Assembly: GCA_002717655.1 (NCBI GenBank)
Contig: PBAY01000044.1
Coordinates: 21,290 to 85,289, forward strand
Source of the DNA: Phycisphaerae bacterium
Lineage (GTDB): Bacteria; Planctomycetota; Phycisphaerae; Phycisphaerales; SM1A02
Direction: 5' to 3'
DNA length: 64,000 nt
Shown here in pieces: positions 25,959 through 34,239 of the stretch. The notes under the pieces are model-generated. The model was not told the origin of the DNA. It worked only from the letters and a program-made list of their open reading frames with translations, and ran no database searches. A program made the position numbers and the translations under genes. The stretch's first letter is position 1, and each line of letters starts with the position of its first letter.

Positions 25959-26357
25959 ATGTCACAGCAGGACCTGACAGCCGACATGCTTACAAGAATC
26001 CGGAATTCAATCCGGAATCGCGAGAAGAGCGTTCGGTGCCTGAATAACCGATTGAACCGTGGTGTAGCTCAAGTGCTTCAGGACGAAGGCTTTATCAACG
26101 GGTTTGAAATCGTTGACAATGGTCGCGAAGGAGTACTTCGCGTTGATTTGAAGTACGGACCGCGTGGTGAACACGTGATTCGTCAGATTGATCGTGTATC
26201 CAAGCCTGGATGCCGTGTCTATCGCGGAGTGGGTGATCTGCCTCGCCCACTTCAGGGACTTGGAATCGCTGTTGTATCTACGAGCCGTGGTGTGCTCAGT
26301 GATCGGCGATGTCGTGAGGAAAATGTCGGTGGCGAACTGGTCGCCATTGTCAGCTGA
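25959..26357 (+). CDS. rpsH: 30S ribosomal protein S8
   Basis: 132 residues. DLTADMLTRIRNSIRNREKSV, LQDEGFINGFEI, KPGCRVYRG and the C-terminal STSRGVLSDRRCREENVGGELV are typical of S8, a 16S rRNA binder and spc-operon repressor elsewhere. Two adjacent ATG codons exist; 25959 has better spacing (6) from the AGGAG than 25956 (3). Confidence 0.95.
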   Translation: MSQQDLTADMLTRIRNSIRNREKSVRCLNNRLNRGVAQVLQDEGFINGFEIVDNGREGVLRVDLKYGPRGEHVIRQIDRVSKPGCRVYRGVGDLPRPLQGLGIAVVSTSRGVLSDRRCREENVGGELVAIVS

Positions 26358-26383
26358 ATCAGGGCGATCCTGAGGAACGAGCT

Positions 26384-26944
26384 ATGTCGAGAATTGGAAA
26401 GAAACCAATCAGTGTCCCCTCTGGCGTGAACGTCAAGGTGAACGACTCCGCAAGATCGATCGGAGTATCGGGTCCCAAGGGCGATCTCACCTTCGAGTGG
26501 GTTGACGGTGTCTCTGTTGCCTATGACGAAGGTGACAAGACGATCTGCTGCACGATTCCGGAAGCTCAGATGGGGCAGCGTCAGCGGCGTGCTCACTGGG
26601 GCACCACCCGTGCACGCATCCAGAACATGGTGACCGGTGTGACTACGGGGTTCAGCAAGACGTTGAACATCGTCGGCGTCGGCTGGAATGCCAAGCCTCA
26701 GGGCAAGGGTGTCCAGTTGAATATCGGCTACTGCCATCCAATCGATCTGATGCCGCCACAGGGTGTTGATGTCACGATCGAAGGCAACAACAAGATCATT
26801 ATTTCCGGCCCTGACAAGCATCTTGTCGGGCAGTTCGCAGCGACGATTCGCGACAAGCGAAAGCCCGAGCCGTACAACGGCAAGGGAATCATGTATCACG
26901 ATGAAGTCATCACCCGCAAGCAGGGCAAGGTCTTCGGCTCCTGA
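26384..26944 (+). CDS. rplF: 50S ribosomal protein L6
   Basis: 186 residues; [36 protein letters not shown] and the C-terminal [19 protein letters not shown] are diagnostic. It lies near the GTPase-associated centre. Length is slightly above the usual 178. Confidence 0.95.
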   Translation: MSRIGKKPISVPSGVNVKVNDSARSIGVSGPKGDLTFEWVDGVSVAYDEGDKTICCTIPEAQMGQRQRRAHWGTTRARIQNMVTGVTTGFSKTLNIVGVGWNAKPQGKGVQLNIGYCHPIDLMPPQGVDVTIEGNNKIIISGPDKHLVGQFAATIRDKRKPEPYNGKGIMYHDEVITRKQGKVFGS

Positions 26945-26970
26945 GTCGCTGTACGAAAAGGTATATCCAG

Positions 26971-27333
26971 ATGAATCGACTCAAACTCAAGAATGTACGA
27001 CGCGAAAGGCGTTGCAAAGGACGACGGAAGAACCTTTTGGGTGTTCCAGATCGTCCACGCCTGACCGTCTTCCGAAGTTCACGGCATGTCTATGCCCAGG
27101 TGATCGACGACCTTCGAGGTGTCACGCTGGCATCCGCCTCCACCATGGAGAAGGATGGCAAGGTCGACAACGGAGGCAACAGGTCAGCGGCAACTGAAGT
27201 CGGGAAGCGCCTTGCAGAACGTGCTTCGGCAGCAGGTATCTCGCAGGTTGTATTTGATCGTAATGGCTATCTGTATCACGGCCGCGTCAAGGCGCTGGCT
27301 GAAGCGGCACGAGAAGGAGGACTGCGATTCTGA
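26971..27333 (+). CDS. rplR: 50S ribosomal protein L18
   Basis: 120 residues. [35 protein letters not shown] and [26 protein letters not shown] identify L18 (opening portions quoted), which helps load 5S rRNA. Confidence 0.95.
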   Translation: MNRLKLKNVRRERRCKGRRKNLLGVPDRPRLTVFRSSRHVYAQVIDDLRGVTLASASTMEKDGKVDNGGNRSAATEVGKRLAERASAAGISQVVFDRNGYLYHGRVKALAEAAREGGLRF

Positions 27334-27348
27334 TCTGAGGATCGAATC

Positions 27349-27969
27349 GTGGTGAGTATCACCATGGCTGAAATGCTTGAAGAATCAGGTGGCATCGAAT
27401 CAACGACTGTTGGCGTTTACCGTACGGCAGCGACTGTAAAGGGCGGACGCCGTTTCAGTTTCTCCTCAATGGTGGTCGTTGGCGATCGCTCTGGTCGTGT
27501 CGGGCTTGGATATGGCAAGGCCAATCAGGTCCCACTGGCTATCGAGAAGGCTCAGAAGCAGGCAAAGCGGGACATGCGTTCCTATCCGCTGCAAGGGCAG
27601 ACTGTTCCGCATGAAGTTGAAGGTCGGTTCGGTGCATGTCGAGTCCGCATCCTGCCGGCCTCTCCCGGTACAGGCGTCATCGCCGGTGCGGCAGTCCGTG
27701 CCGTACTTGAAATGATGGGTATTCAGGATTGCTTGACCAAGTCCTTTGGTTCCAACAATCCAAAGAACCTGTGCAAGGCCGTCTTCCAGGGCCTGGATCA
27801 GCTCAGATCCAAGGATGACACCAGTCGTCTTCGCGGAGTCGAGCTTGGTGAAACCAAGGTAGAAGAATCAATTCGTCGTGGTAATGCGTTCCAGCAAAAG
27901 CCAGCTGAAGCAGTTGCTGCTGTGGCTGATGATGCGGGTGACGCTGCCAAGGAGGAATCGTCATCATGA
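27349..27969 (+). CDS. rpsE: 30S ribosomal protein S5
   Basis: 206 residues from GTG 27349, with GAGG 8 bases upstream; ATG 27364 is an alternative with GGTGAG ahead. [22 protein letters not shown] is the S5 double-stranded RNA-binding start, and [18 protein letters not shown] and [19 protein letters not shown] follow. The C-terminus carries an Ala/Glu/Asp-rich tail of about 25 residues not usual for S5. It overlaps rplO by 4 bases. Confidence 0.95.
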   Translation: MVSITMAEMLEESGGIESTTVGVYRTAATVKGGRRFSFSSMVVVGDRSGRVGLGYGKANQVPLAIEKAQKQAKRDMRSYPLQGQTVPHEVEGRFGACRVRILPASPGTGVIAGAAVRAVLEMMGIQDCLTKSFGSNNPKNLCKAVFQGLDQLRSKDDTSRLRGVELGETKVEESIRRGNAFQQKPAEAVAAVADDAGDAAKEESSS

Positions 27970-28445
27970 TGATCCACGATATCACCAGCAAGGTAGGTCG
28001 CCATACGGCCCGCAAGCGTATTGGTCGCGGACACGGCAGCGGTCACGGCAAGACATCTGGCCGTGGTCATAAGGGTGCTGGATCCCGTTCCGGTTACTCC
28101 CGTCGAGCGTACTTCGAAGGTGGCCAGATGAGCTGGACGCGTCGAATTCCGAAGCGTGGCTTCACCAATTCCGCTTTCAAGAAACGATATCACGTCGTTA
28201 ACATCAGTCTTCTCGAAGAACGTGTCGAGGATGGTGCTGATGTGACCGTCGAGGTTCTTGCTCACCTTGGACTTATTCGGGATGCATCGCTTCCCCTGAA
28301 GGTCCTCGGCGATGGCGAGATCACGAAGAAGTTCAATGTCACGGCTGCCAAGCTGTCGAGATCGGCTGTTGCCAAGATCGAGGCTGCTGGTGGGTCGGTT
28401 ACCGAAGTGCCTCTTAAGAAGTGGACAAGAGCCAAGAAATCCTGA
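27966..28445 (+). CDS. rplO: 50S ribosomal protein L15
   Basis: 159 residues. RKRIGRGHGSGHGKTSGRGHKGAGSRSG and FEGGQMSWTRRIPKRGFTN are hallmarks (first string abbreviated: RKRIGRGHGSGHGKTSGRGH). GGAGG lies 10 bases before ATG 27966, which overlaps the rpsE stop. Confidence 0.95.
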   Translation: MMIHDITSKVGRHTARKRIGRGHGSGHGKTSGRGHKGAGSRSGYSRRAYFEGGQMSWTRRIPKRGFTNSAFKKRYHVVNISLLEERVEDGADVTVEVLAHLGLIRDASLPLKVLGDGEITKKFNVTAAKLSRSAVAKIEAAGGSVTEVPLKKWTRAKKS

Positions 28446-28478
28446 GCGGCCATTGAGGGCCCTCGCTGGAACTGATTG

Positions 28479-29873
28479 ATGATCAAAGCATTCGTCAACA
28501 TCTTCTTGATCCCGGAGTTGAGGAACAGAATCCTCTTCACCCTTGGGATGATTGCAATCTACCGGATCGGCTTCTGGATCCCGTTGGTAGGTGTCGACCA
28601 GGAAGGTCTCAAGGAAGCGGCTTCCAAGGCTTCCGAGGGAGGAAGTGGCTGGGGTCAGCTGCTGGATTATGTCTCGATCTTCTCGGGCGGATCCCTGCAG
28701 CAATCAACGATCTTCGGTCTGGGCATCATGCCCTACATCACGGCCTCCATTATTTTCCAGTTGCTTCAGTCTGCCGTACCTCGGCTTCAGCAGTTGAAGA
28801 AGGAAGGCGCCAGTGGTCAGCAGAAGATCACTGAATGGACGCGATATGCGACAATCGCCATGTGTCTGGTACAGGGCTTCATGTGGTTGAAGTTCCTGGT
28901 GGCACAGAATCTCGTCCGACCCGAGTTCCTGACTTCCAGTTCCATTCTTGCCTTCTACCTGTCGGGCGTGGTGGCCTTGACTGCCGGCAGCATCTTCCTG
29001 ATGTGGCTCGGTGAGCAGATTGACAAGTACGGCATCGGCAATGGTGTGTCATTGATTCTGACTGCAGGAATCATCGCCCAGATGCCCAACGCCGTGGCGT
29101 ATCTGATTGCTGAGACCGATCTTTCCCTACAGGCTGCTGAAGGCAGTATTGGAATCGTTGGAATACTCTTCCTCATCGCTGCATTCGTCATCGTGGTTGC
29201 CGGTGCAATTCTGATTACGGTTGCCCAAAGGCGTATTCCGATTCAACAGGCTCGACATACTCGTGGTCGCAAGACCTATGGCGGGCAGCGGCACTACCTG
29301 CCACTTCGGGTCAATCATGCCGGCGTCATGCCGATCATCTTCGCCAGTTCGCTGTTGATCTTCCCGGCCACCTTCCTGGGTTATCTGAGCTCTTCGGTGT
29401 CTCCTGAAGCTCCAGCATGGTGGCAGTGGTTCGTGGTCTTCATGAACACGAACTTCCAGTTCGGCGAGTATCCCTACATCGTCTGCGAAATCATTCTGAT
29501 CTACTTCTTCAGTTATTTCTGGACTACCGTGGTCTTCAGCCCGGATGACATGTCCCAGCAGTTGCGGGAGAACGGAAGCTTCATTCCTGGTCTCAGGCCT
29601 GGTCCGCGAACAGCGGAGTATCTGGAGACCGTGGTTGAACGAGTGACCTATGTCGGTGCGGGATTCCTGGCGGTGATCGCGGTGATTCCATCGATGGTGG
29701 CTCGATACATGGATATTCCATTCTTTGTCGCGAGCTTCCTCGGCGGCACAGGATTGCTCATTGTCGTGAGCGTTGGCCTGGATCTCATCCAGAGAATTGA
29801 AGCCAACCTCTTGATGCGTAATTACACAGGCTTCCTCAGTGGGGGAGATGCCAATAGACAGGGACGTCCATAA
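28479..29873 (+). CDS. secY: Preprotein translocase subunit SecY
   Basis: 464 residues with about ten transmembrane segments, forming the protein-conducting channel. Landmarks are [16 protein letters not shown] (about residues 79-94), [29 protein letters not shown] and RQIPIQ-type cytosolic loop [13 protein letters not shown] 28479 is chosen; a TTG one codon earlier is also open. The 5' loop has an unusual insertion, [13 protein letters not shown], near residue 47. It follows rplO after 33 bases, as in the spc operon. Confidence 0.96.
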   Translation: MIKAFVNIFLIPELRNRILFTLGMIAIYRIGFWIPLVGVDQEGLKEAASKASEGGSGWGQLLDYVSIFSGGSLQQSTIFGLGIMPYITASIIFQLLQSAVPRLQQLKKEGASGQQKITEWTRYATIAMCLVQGFMWLKFLVAQNLVRPEFLTSSSILAFYLSGVVALTAGSIFLMWLGEQIDKYGIGNGVSLILTAGIIAQMPNAVAYLIAETDLSLQAAEGSIGIVGILFLIAAFVIVVAGAILITVAQRRIPIQQARHTRGRKTYGGQRHYLPLRVNHAGVMPIIFASSLLIFPATFLGYLSSSVSPEAPAWWQWFVVFMNTNFQFGEYPYIVCEIILIYFFSYFWTTVVFSPDDMSQQLRENGSFIPGLRPGPRTAEYLETVVERVTYVGAGFLAVIAVIPSMVARYMDIPFFVASFLGGTGLLIVVSVGLDLIQRIEANLLMRNYTGFLSGGDANRQGRP

Positions 29874-29896
29874 GGACACGGAGGACCGGGACCAGT

Positions 29897-30112
29897 ATGG
29901 CCAAAGAAGAAAAGATCACCCTGGATGCTGTTGTGACGGAGGCGCTGCCTGACACTCGATTCAAAGTCGAGTTGGAGAATGGGCAGCAGATCCTTGCCTA
30001 CATCAGCGGCCGGATGCGAAAGTTCTACATCCGCATCCTTCCCGGGGACAAGGTCAAGGTCGAATTGAGTCCCTATGACATGACGAAGGGTCGCATCGTC
30101 TACCGACAGTGA
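29897..30112 (+). CDS. infA: Translation initiation factor IF-1
   Basis: 71 residues, an OB-fold: [42 protein letters not shown] and [13 protein letters not shown]. It begins directly after secY, with no adk or map between. It blocks the A site during initiation. Confidence 0.96.
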   Translation: MAKEEKITLDAVVTEALPDTRFKVELENGQQILAYISGRMRKFYIRILPGDKVKVELSPYDMTKGRIVYRQ

Positions 30113-30138
30113 CGGGCGAAAGAGAGAACGGGTGAATC

Positions 30139-30255
30139 ATGAAGGTTAAAAGCAGTATTCGACGTCGCACCAAGGATTGCCAGATTGTGATCCGCAAGGG
30201 TAAGCGTTTCATTATCAACAAGAAGAATCCCAGGTTGAAGCAGCGGCAGGGTTGA
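30139..30255 (+). CDS. rpmJ: 50S ribosomal protein L36, zinc-site-less
   Basis: A 38-residue frame from ATG 30139: [20 protein letters not shown], then the family's ending NPRLKQRQG. Length and ends match the zinc-binding short L36, but of the ligands Cys11, Cys14, Cys27 and His32 only Cys14 remains (Thr11 and Asn27 seen). It sits in the canonical infA-rpmJ-rpsM position. Confidence 0.93.
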   Translation: MKVKSSIRRRTKDCQIVIRKGKRFIINKKNPRLKQRQG

Positions 30256-30291
30256 GTGCTCGTTAAGCACCCCTGACAAGGAGCCATCCAG

Positions 30292-30672
30292 ATGCCACGT
30301 ATTGCAGGTGTCGACATTCCAGAACGCAAGAAGGTGCGATATGCCCTTCGCTATATCCATGGAATCGGACCCAAGTTCGCCGACAACATCCTTGAGGCCG
30401 CAGGTGTCAATCCAGACACCAAAGCCATGGATCTGACGGATCAGGAGGTCAGCCAGATCTCCTCCGTGATCGATGAGGGTTATATCGTTGAAGGTGCGCT
30501 GAAGCGTCAGGTTCAGCAGAACGTACAACGACTGCGTGACATTCGTTCCTATCGGGGCGATCGTCATCGTCGTGGTCTGCCCACTCGCGGGCAGCGTACG
30601 AAATGCAATGCCCGTACACGCAAGGGCCGCAAGAAGACGGTCGCTGGCAAGAAGGGCGTCAAGGGCGGCTAG
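30292..30672 (+). CDS. rpsM: 30S ribosomal protein S13
   Basis: 126 residues. MPRIAGVDIPERKKVRYAL, YIHGIGPKFADNILEAAGV, and RGDRHRRGLPTRGQRTKCNA are diagnostic. The basic tail reaches the P-site tRNA. Confidence 0.96.
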   Translation: MPRIAGVDIPERKKVRYALRYIHGIGPKFADNILEAAGVNPDTKAMDLTDQEVSQISSVIDEGYIVEGALKRQVQQNVQRLRDIRSYRGDRHRRGLPTRGQRTKCNARTRKGRKKTVAGKKGVKGG

Positions 30673-30703
30673 GCGTTAATTGATTACCGGTTTACATCGT
30701 GAG

Positions 30704-30730
30704 GTTCCTGCCGCAGTGCGGAGAAGGAAC
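30704..30730 (+). other. Hairpin in rpsM-rpsK spacer
   Basis: GTTCCT and AGGAAC enclose an inner CCGC/GCGG stem, giving a nested structure in the 84-base gap. No T-run follows, so it is not an obvious terminator; a processing or regulatory role is possible. Confidence 0.35.
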
Positions 30731-30756
30731 TACTTAAACGAGGAATTGAGCAGGCT

Positions 30757-31128
30757 ATGAGCAAGAGAAAAGTACGACGAAACGTCATCAAGGCAATCGT
30801 CCATGTTTACGCGAGTTTCAACAACACCATCGTGACATTTGCGGATGTCAGCGGTGAGACCCTCTGCTGGGATTCAGCCGGCACCGTGGGTTTCAAGGGT
30901 GCTCGCAAGGCTACCCCGTTCGCGGCGACCCGTGCTGCAGAGCGTGCAGCTTCCAAAGCGAAGCGAATGGGTGTCCGCGAAGTTGAAGTCCGTGTCAAGG
31001 GTCCCGGATCAGGTCGCGAAGCGGCTGTGACGGGTCTGGATCATGCTGGATTGACGATCACTGCTGTTGAAGATCACACGCCGATCCCACACAACGGATG
31101 TCGATCAAGGAAGCAGCGCCGCGTCTGA
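30757..31128 (+). CDS. rpsK: 30S ribosomal protein S11
   Basis: 123 residues: [54 protein letters not shown] and the ending [13 protein letters not shown]. It forms part of the 30S platform. rpsD, which normally follows, is missing. Confidence 0.96.
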   Translation: MSKRKVRRNVIKAIVHVYASFNNTIVTFADVSGETLCWDSAGTVGFKGARKATPFAATRAAERAASKAKRMGVREVEVRVKGPGSGREAAVTGLDHAGLTITAVEDHTPIPHNGCRSRKQRRV

Positions 31129-31146
31129 TTGAGAGTTATTTACCTT

Positions 31147-31209
31147 GGCCGGCAGGTTGTCGGCCCCGTGCTGGAAACAGATGACGAGCCCCGATCGATG
31201 GCAGGGCTC
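31147..31209 (+). promoter_or_regulatory. Structured spacer between rpsK and rpoA
   Basis: In the 140-base gap where rpsD would usually stand, GGCCGGCA pairs with TGTCGGCC (one G-U) over a 3-base loop at 31147-31165, and GAGCCC pairs with GGGCTC at 31186-31209. The function is unknown; a remnant regulatory leader of the alpha operon is an inference. Confidence 0.4.
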
Positions 31210-31268
31210 AGTCGAGAAACCAGAGCGGTTGCAAGAGCGACAAGCCCATCGGATTGGATTGAAGCACC

Positions 31269-32300
31269 ATGCATATTCGCTGGAGAGGATTGGAACTACC
31301 TGCACGAGTCGATCTGGACGCTGCGTCCCGATCGGAGACGTTCGGCCGTTTTGTCGTAGAACCATTTGAAAGAGGTTTCGGCACCACGATCGGCAACAGC
31401 ATCCGACGTATTCTGCTCAGCAGTATCGAAGGTGCTGCGATCACCAGTATTTCCATCAAAGGTGTCGAGCATGAGTTCACGACCATGCCTGGCGTCATGG
31501 AAGATGTGACGGATCTCATTCTCAACCTCAAGGGTGTCGTCGTCAGTCTCGACAGCGACGTGAATGAGCCTCGTACCATGAAGCTCTCCGCCAAGGGTCC
31601 TGGTGAAGTCACCGCTGACCTGATCGAGGCTGATCCAAGCATCACGATTCACAATCCAGACCATGTCATCGCCACGTTGACTGATGATGTTCCACTCGAG
31701 ATCGAGTTGACTGTCATGCGAGGCCGTGGTTATGAGCCTGCTTCTGACAAGTACACGCGCAGCAGTGAGGATCAGGTCATCGGGCAGATTCCGATGGACT
31801 CGATTTTCAGCCCTGTCCAGCGTGTCCGTTATCGCGTTGAAGATACGCGTGTCGGTCAGAAGACCAACTATGATCGACTCGTCATCGACGTCTGGACTGA
31901 CGGAACTGTTTCGCCAGAGATGGCGTTGGTTGAAGCCGCAAAGATCCTCCGTAAGCATCTGAACCCATTTGTTCAGATTGGCTCCCTTGGATCCGAGGTA
32001 GTTTCCGAAGAGGCTGCTGCAGTAGCAGCCGTTGATGAAGAACTCATCAACAAGCTGAACATGACGGTGATGGACCTTGATCTCACGGTCCGTGCCAACA
32101 ATTGCCTCGAGACTGCGGAAGTCTCAACGGTTGCTGAACTGGTCACCAAGGATGAGATGTCTCTCCTGGCCGTTCGCAGCTTCGGCAAGACTTCACTTAC
32201 CGAAGTGAAGAAGAAACTGGAAAGTCTTGGTTTGTCCCTTGGGATGCAGCTTCCCGAGGGTTATGAAATGCCGGAGGCAGCAGCCCCGCCATCAGTCTGA
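31269..32300 (+). CDS. rpoA: DNA-directed RNA polymerase alpha subunit
   Basis: 343 residues. The N-terminal assembly domain has FVVEPFERGFGTTIGNSIRRILL near residue 28 and VTDLILNLKGV; a flexible acidic/Ala linker (about residues 235-260) precedes the C-terminal domain with LTVRANNCLETAEV and RSFGKTSLTEVKKKL, which contacts UP elements and activators. The C-terminus has a short Pro/Ala tail. Downstream of the structured spacer and 49 bases before rplQ. Confidence 0.96.
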   Translation: MHIRWRGLELPARVDLDAASRSETFGRFVVEPFERGFGTTIGNSIRRILLSSIEGAAITSISIKGVEHEFTTMPGVMEDVTDLILNLKGVVVSLDSDVNEPRTMKLSAKGPGEVTADLIEADPSITIHNPDHVIATLTDDVPLEIELTVMRGRGYEPASDKYTRSSEDQVIGQIPMDSIFSPVQRVRYRVEDTRVGQKTNYDRLVIDVWTDGTVSPEMALVEAAKILRKHLNPFVQIGSLGSEVVSEEAAAVAAVDEELINKLNMTVMDLDLTVRANNCLETAEVSTVAELVTKDEMSLLAVRSFGKTSLTEVKKKLESLGLSLGMQLPEGYEMPEAAAPPSV

Positions 32301-32349
32301 TGGCGGCGGTCGATTCCGGGCGGTGACGCCTTGAATCAGGAGCAGGACC

Positions 32350-33102
32350 ATGCGTAATCGAATCTATGGAAAACAACTCAGTCGAACCAGTGCTCATCGA
32401 AGAGCAATGCTTCGTAATCTGGCCTCCGGTCTCTTTGAGCACGGGCAGATCGAAACGACTCGGCCCAAGGCCAAGGCGGTTCAGCCCTTTATCGAGAAGA
32501 TCATCACGCTGGCCAAGCGTGGAGGACTTCATGCACGGCGTCAGATCGAGGCAACGGTCAATGACCGCAAGATTCACTCCTGGGTTGCGGATCCAAACGT
32601 ACGTGATTCCGCCAAGGAGAATCCCTACTTCGATCTTCCCAGTGAAGAGGACATCAAGTTCACTCGCTACGGTGATGTGAAGAAGGCTCCTCGTCTGGTC
32701 CAGCACATCATGACCAAGGTTGCGCCTCGCTATGCTGATCGTGATGGTGGTTACACCCGCATCATCAGCACCGGGCGTCATCGTCTCGGTGATGGTGCCG
32801 ATCTGGTGATTCTCCAGTTGGTTGGTGAAGAGGGCGGCGCCGAGATTGGTGGCGGCATTTCAGGCCGACGCCGTCAGGCTGACAAGCGAACAGCATTTGC
32901 TGAAGGTCTTCAGAAGGAACGCGGCGGTACCGCAGTCGCTGAACCTGAGGAAGAAGCTCCTGTTGCTGAGGCTGAGGAAGCTCCAGTAGAAGAGGCCGCT
33001 GCAGAAGCTCCCGCCGAGGAAGCTTCCGCAGAGGACACCTCAGCCGATACGGCAGAGGATGGGGCTGAATCCGGCGATGAGGACGCTGACAAGAAGGACT
33101 GA
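32350..33102 (+). CDS. rplQ: 50S ribosomal protein L17 with long acidic extension
   Basis: 250 residues, about twice the usual 115-130. The family core is seen as RSAHRRAMLRNLASGLFEHG-like (here TSAHRRAMLRNLASGLFEHG), ETTRPKAKAVQPFIEKIITL and GGYTRIISTGRHRLGDGADL. There is an insertion of about 40 residues before the GGYTRI segment, and after about residue 190 an Ala/Glu/Pro-rich acidic tail of some 60 residues ending in DEDADKKD. The last gene of the ribosomal operon. Confidence 0.93.
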   Translation: MRNRIYGKQLSRTSAHRRAMLRNLASGLFEHGQIETTRPKAKAVQPFIEKIITLAKRGGLHARRQIEATVNDRKIHSWVADPNVRDSAKENPYFDLPSEEDIKFTRYGDVKKAPRLVQHIMTKVAPRYADRDGGYTRIISTGRHRLGDGADLVILQLVGEEGGAEIGGGISGRRRQADKRTAFAEGLQKERGGTAVAEPEEEAPVAEAEEAPVEEAAAEAPAEEASAEDTSADTAEDGAESGDEDADKKD

Positions 33103-33122
33103 GCCGGCTGATCCGAGCCGGC
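33103..33122 (+). other. Hairpin just after rplQ stop
   Basis: GCCGGCT and AGCCGGC form a 7-bp stem over a 6-base loop immediately past the rplQ stop. No T-run follows. It may take part in 3'-end formation with the next hairpin. Confidence 0.4.
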
Positions 33123-33142
33123 CCCTGTGATTCAACGAGCCT

Positions 33143-33172
33143 GTAACCCGTCGTGATGCCACGACGGGTTAC
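33143..33172 (+). terminator. Perfect 13-bp stem-loop between rplQ and pheS
   Basis: GTAACCCGTCGTG and CACGACGGGTTAC pair perfectly over a 4-base loop. It is a strong stem at the end of the ribosomal operon, but lacks a T-run. It ends 13 bases before the pheS ATG, so it could terminate the operon, or act as a 5' structure controlling pheS. Confidence 0.5.
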
Positions 33173-33185
33173 ACTACGCGCACCT

Positions 33186-34172
33186 ATGACGACTGATCTG
33201 GCCACAATAGATCGTATTGAAACCGAGGCGCTGGAAGCCCTGGGGCAGACTGCTGAAGAAGCGGGCCTGGAAGCCTGGCGGATTGCATGGCTTGGAAGCA
33301 AGGGCAAGCTCAAGTCACTGATGGCTGGGATGAAGGACTGCTCTCCTGAAGATCGCCCGGCATTCGGCCAGCGCATGAATGCCTTGAAGAAATCGCTTGA
33401 AGCGGCATTCAAGGAACGAAAGAATCAGTCTGCACCTGCAGCAGGTCCACCGCTGGATGTGACTGAACCCGGCGATGCTGCAGGTCAGGGGCGACGGCAT
33501 GTGCTGGCTCGGACGATTGATGAGGTGGTCGATGTCTTCAGCCGAATGGGATTCACTGTTGCTCAGGGTCCAGAGGTCGAGGATGAATATCACAACTTCA
33601 TCGCCTTGAACATGCCTGAGTCACACCCGGCGAGAGAGCCTGGCGACAACTTCTTTCTCGAAGGTGGGGGCATGTTGCGTACGCAGACCTCAACCGTCCA
33701 GATTCGAGTGATGGAGAATACACCGCCGCCGATTCGAGTCATTTCTCCAGGCCGTGTCTATCGGCCCGATACGCATGACGCTACGCACTACAGCATGTTT
33801 CATCAGGTTGAGGGCCTCTGGGTCGACCAGGGCGTGACTCTGGTGGATCTCAAGGCGACCTTGATTCAGTTCGCTCGAACCTACTTCGGTCCTGATGCAG
33901 ATGTGCGAATGCGGCCGAGCTTCTTCCCCTTTACGGAACCTTCGGCAGAAGTCGATATTCGAATGCCGGTTCGCGGCAAGATGCAATGGGTGGAACTGGG
34001 TGGTTGTGGAATGGTTGATCCCAACGTCTTCAAGGCGGTTGGCTACGATCCGGAAGTGTGGACGGGCTATGCATTCGGCCTTGGCATCGAGCGGATTGCC
34101 ATGCGAAAGTACGGGATACCGGATATTCGTTGGTTGTTCGAGAATGATGCACGCTTCCTGAGGCAGTTCTGA
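33186..34172 (+). CDS. pheS: Phenylalanyl-tRNA synthetase alpha subunit
   Basis: 328 residues. An N-terminal coiled-coil region (to about residue 80), then the class II catalytic core: MGFTVAQGPEVEDEYHNF (motif 1 region), TSTVQIRVMENTPPPIRVISPG-type motif 2 segment with HSMFHQVEG-like YSMFHQVEGLWVD, and GIERIAMRKYGIPDIR (motif 3). It pairs with PheT, which is not next door. ATG 33186 is chosen; an upstream in-frame ATG falls in the hairpin. Only weak ribosome-binding sequence precedes it. Confidence 0.95.
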   Translation: MTTDLATIDRIETEALEALGQTAEEAGLEAWRIAWLGSKGKLKSLMAGMKDCSPEDRPAFGQRMNALKKSLEAAFKERKNQSAPAAGPPLDVTEPGDAAGQGRRHVLARTIDEVVDVFSRMGFTVAQGPEVEDEYHNFIALNMPESHPAREPGDNFFLEGGGMLRTQTSTVQIRVMENTPPPIRVISPGRVYRPDTHDATHYSMFHQVEGLWVDQGVTLVDLKATLIQFARTYFGPDADVRMRPSFFPFTEPSAEVDIRMPVRGKMQWVELGGCGMVDPNVFKAVGYDPEVWTGYAFGLGIERIAMRKYGIPDIRWLFENDARFLRQF

Positions 34173-34239
34173 GCAGGTCAATGGCTCGATTGCCGGCGAC
34201 AGATGAATTCAATTTGTTCTTTCATGGACAGGCGATGAG

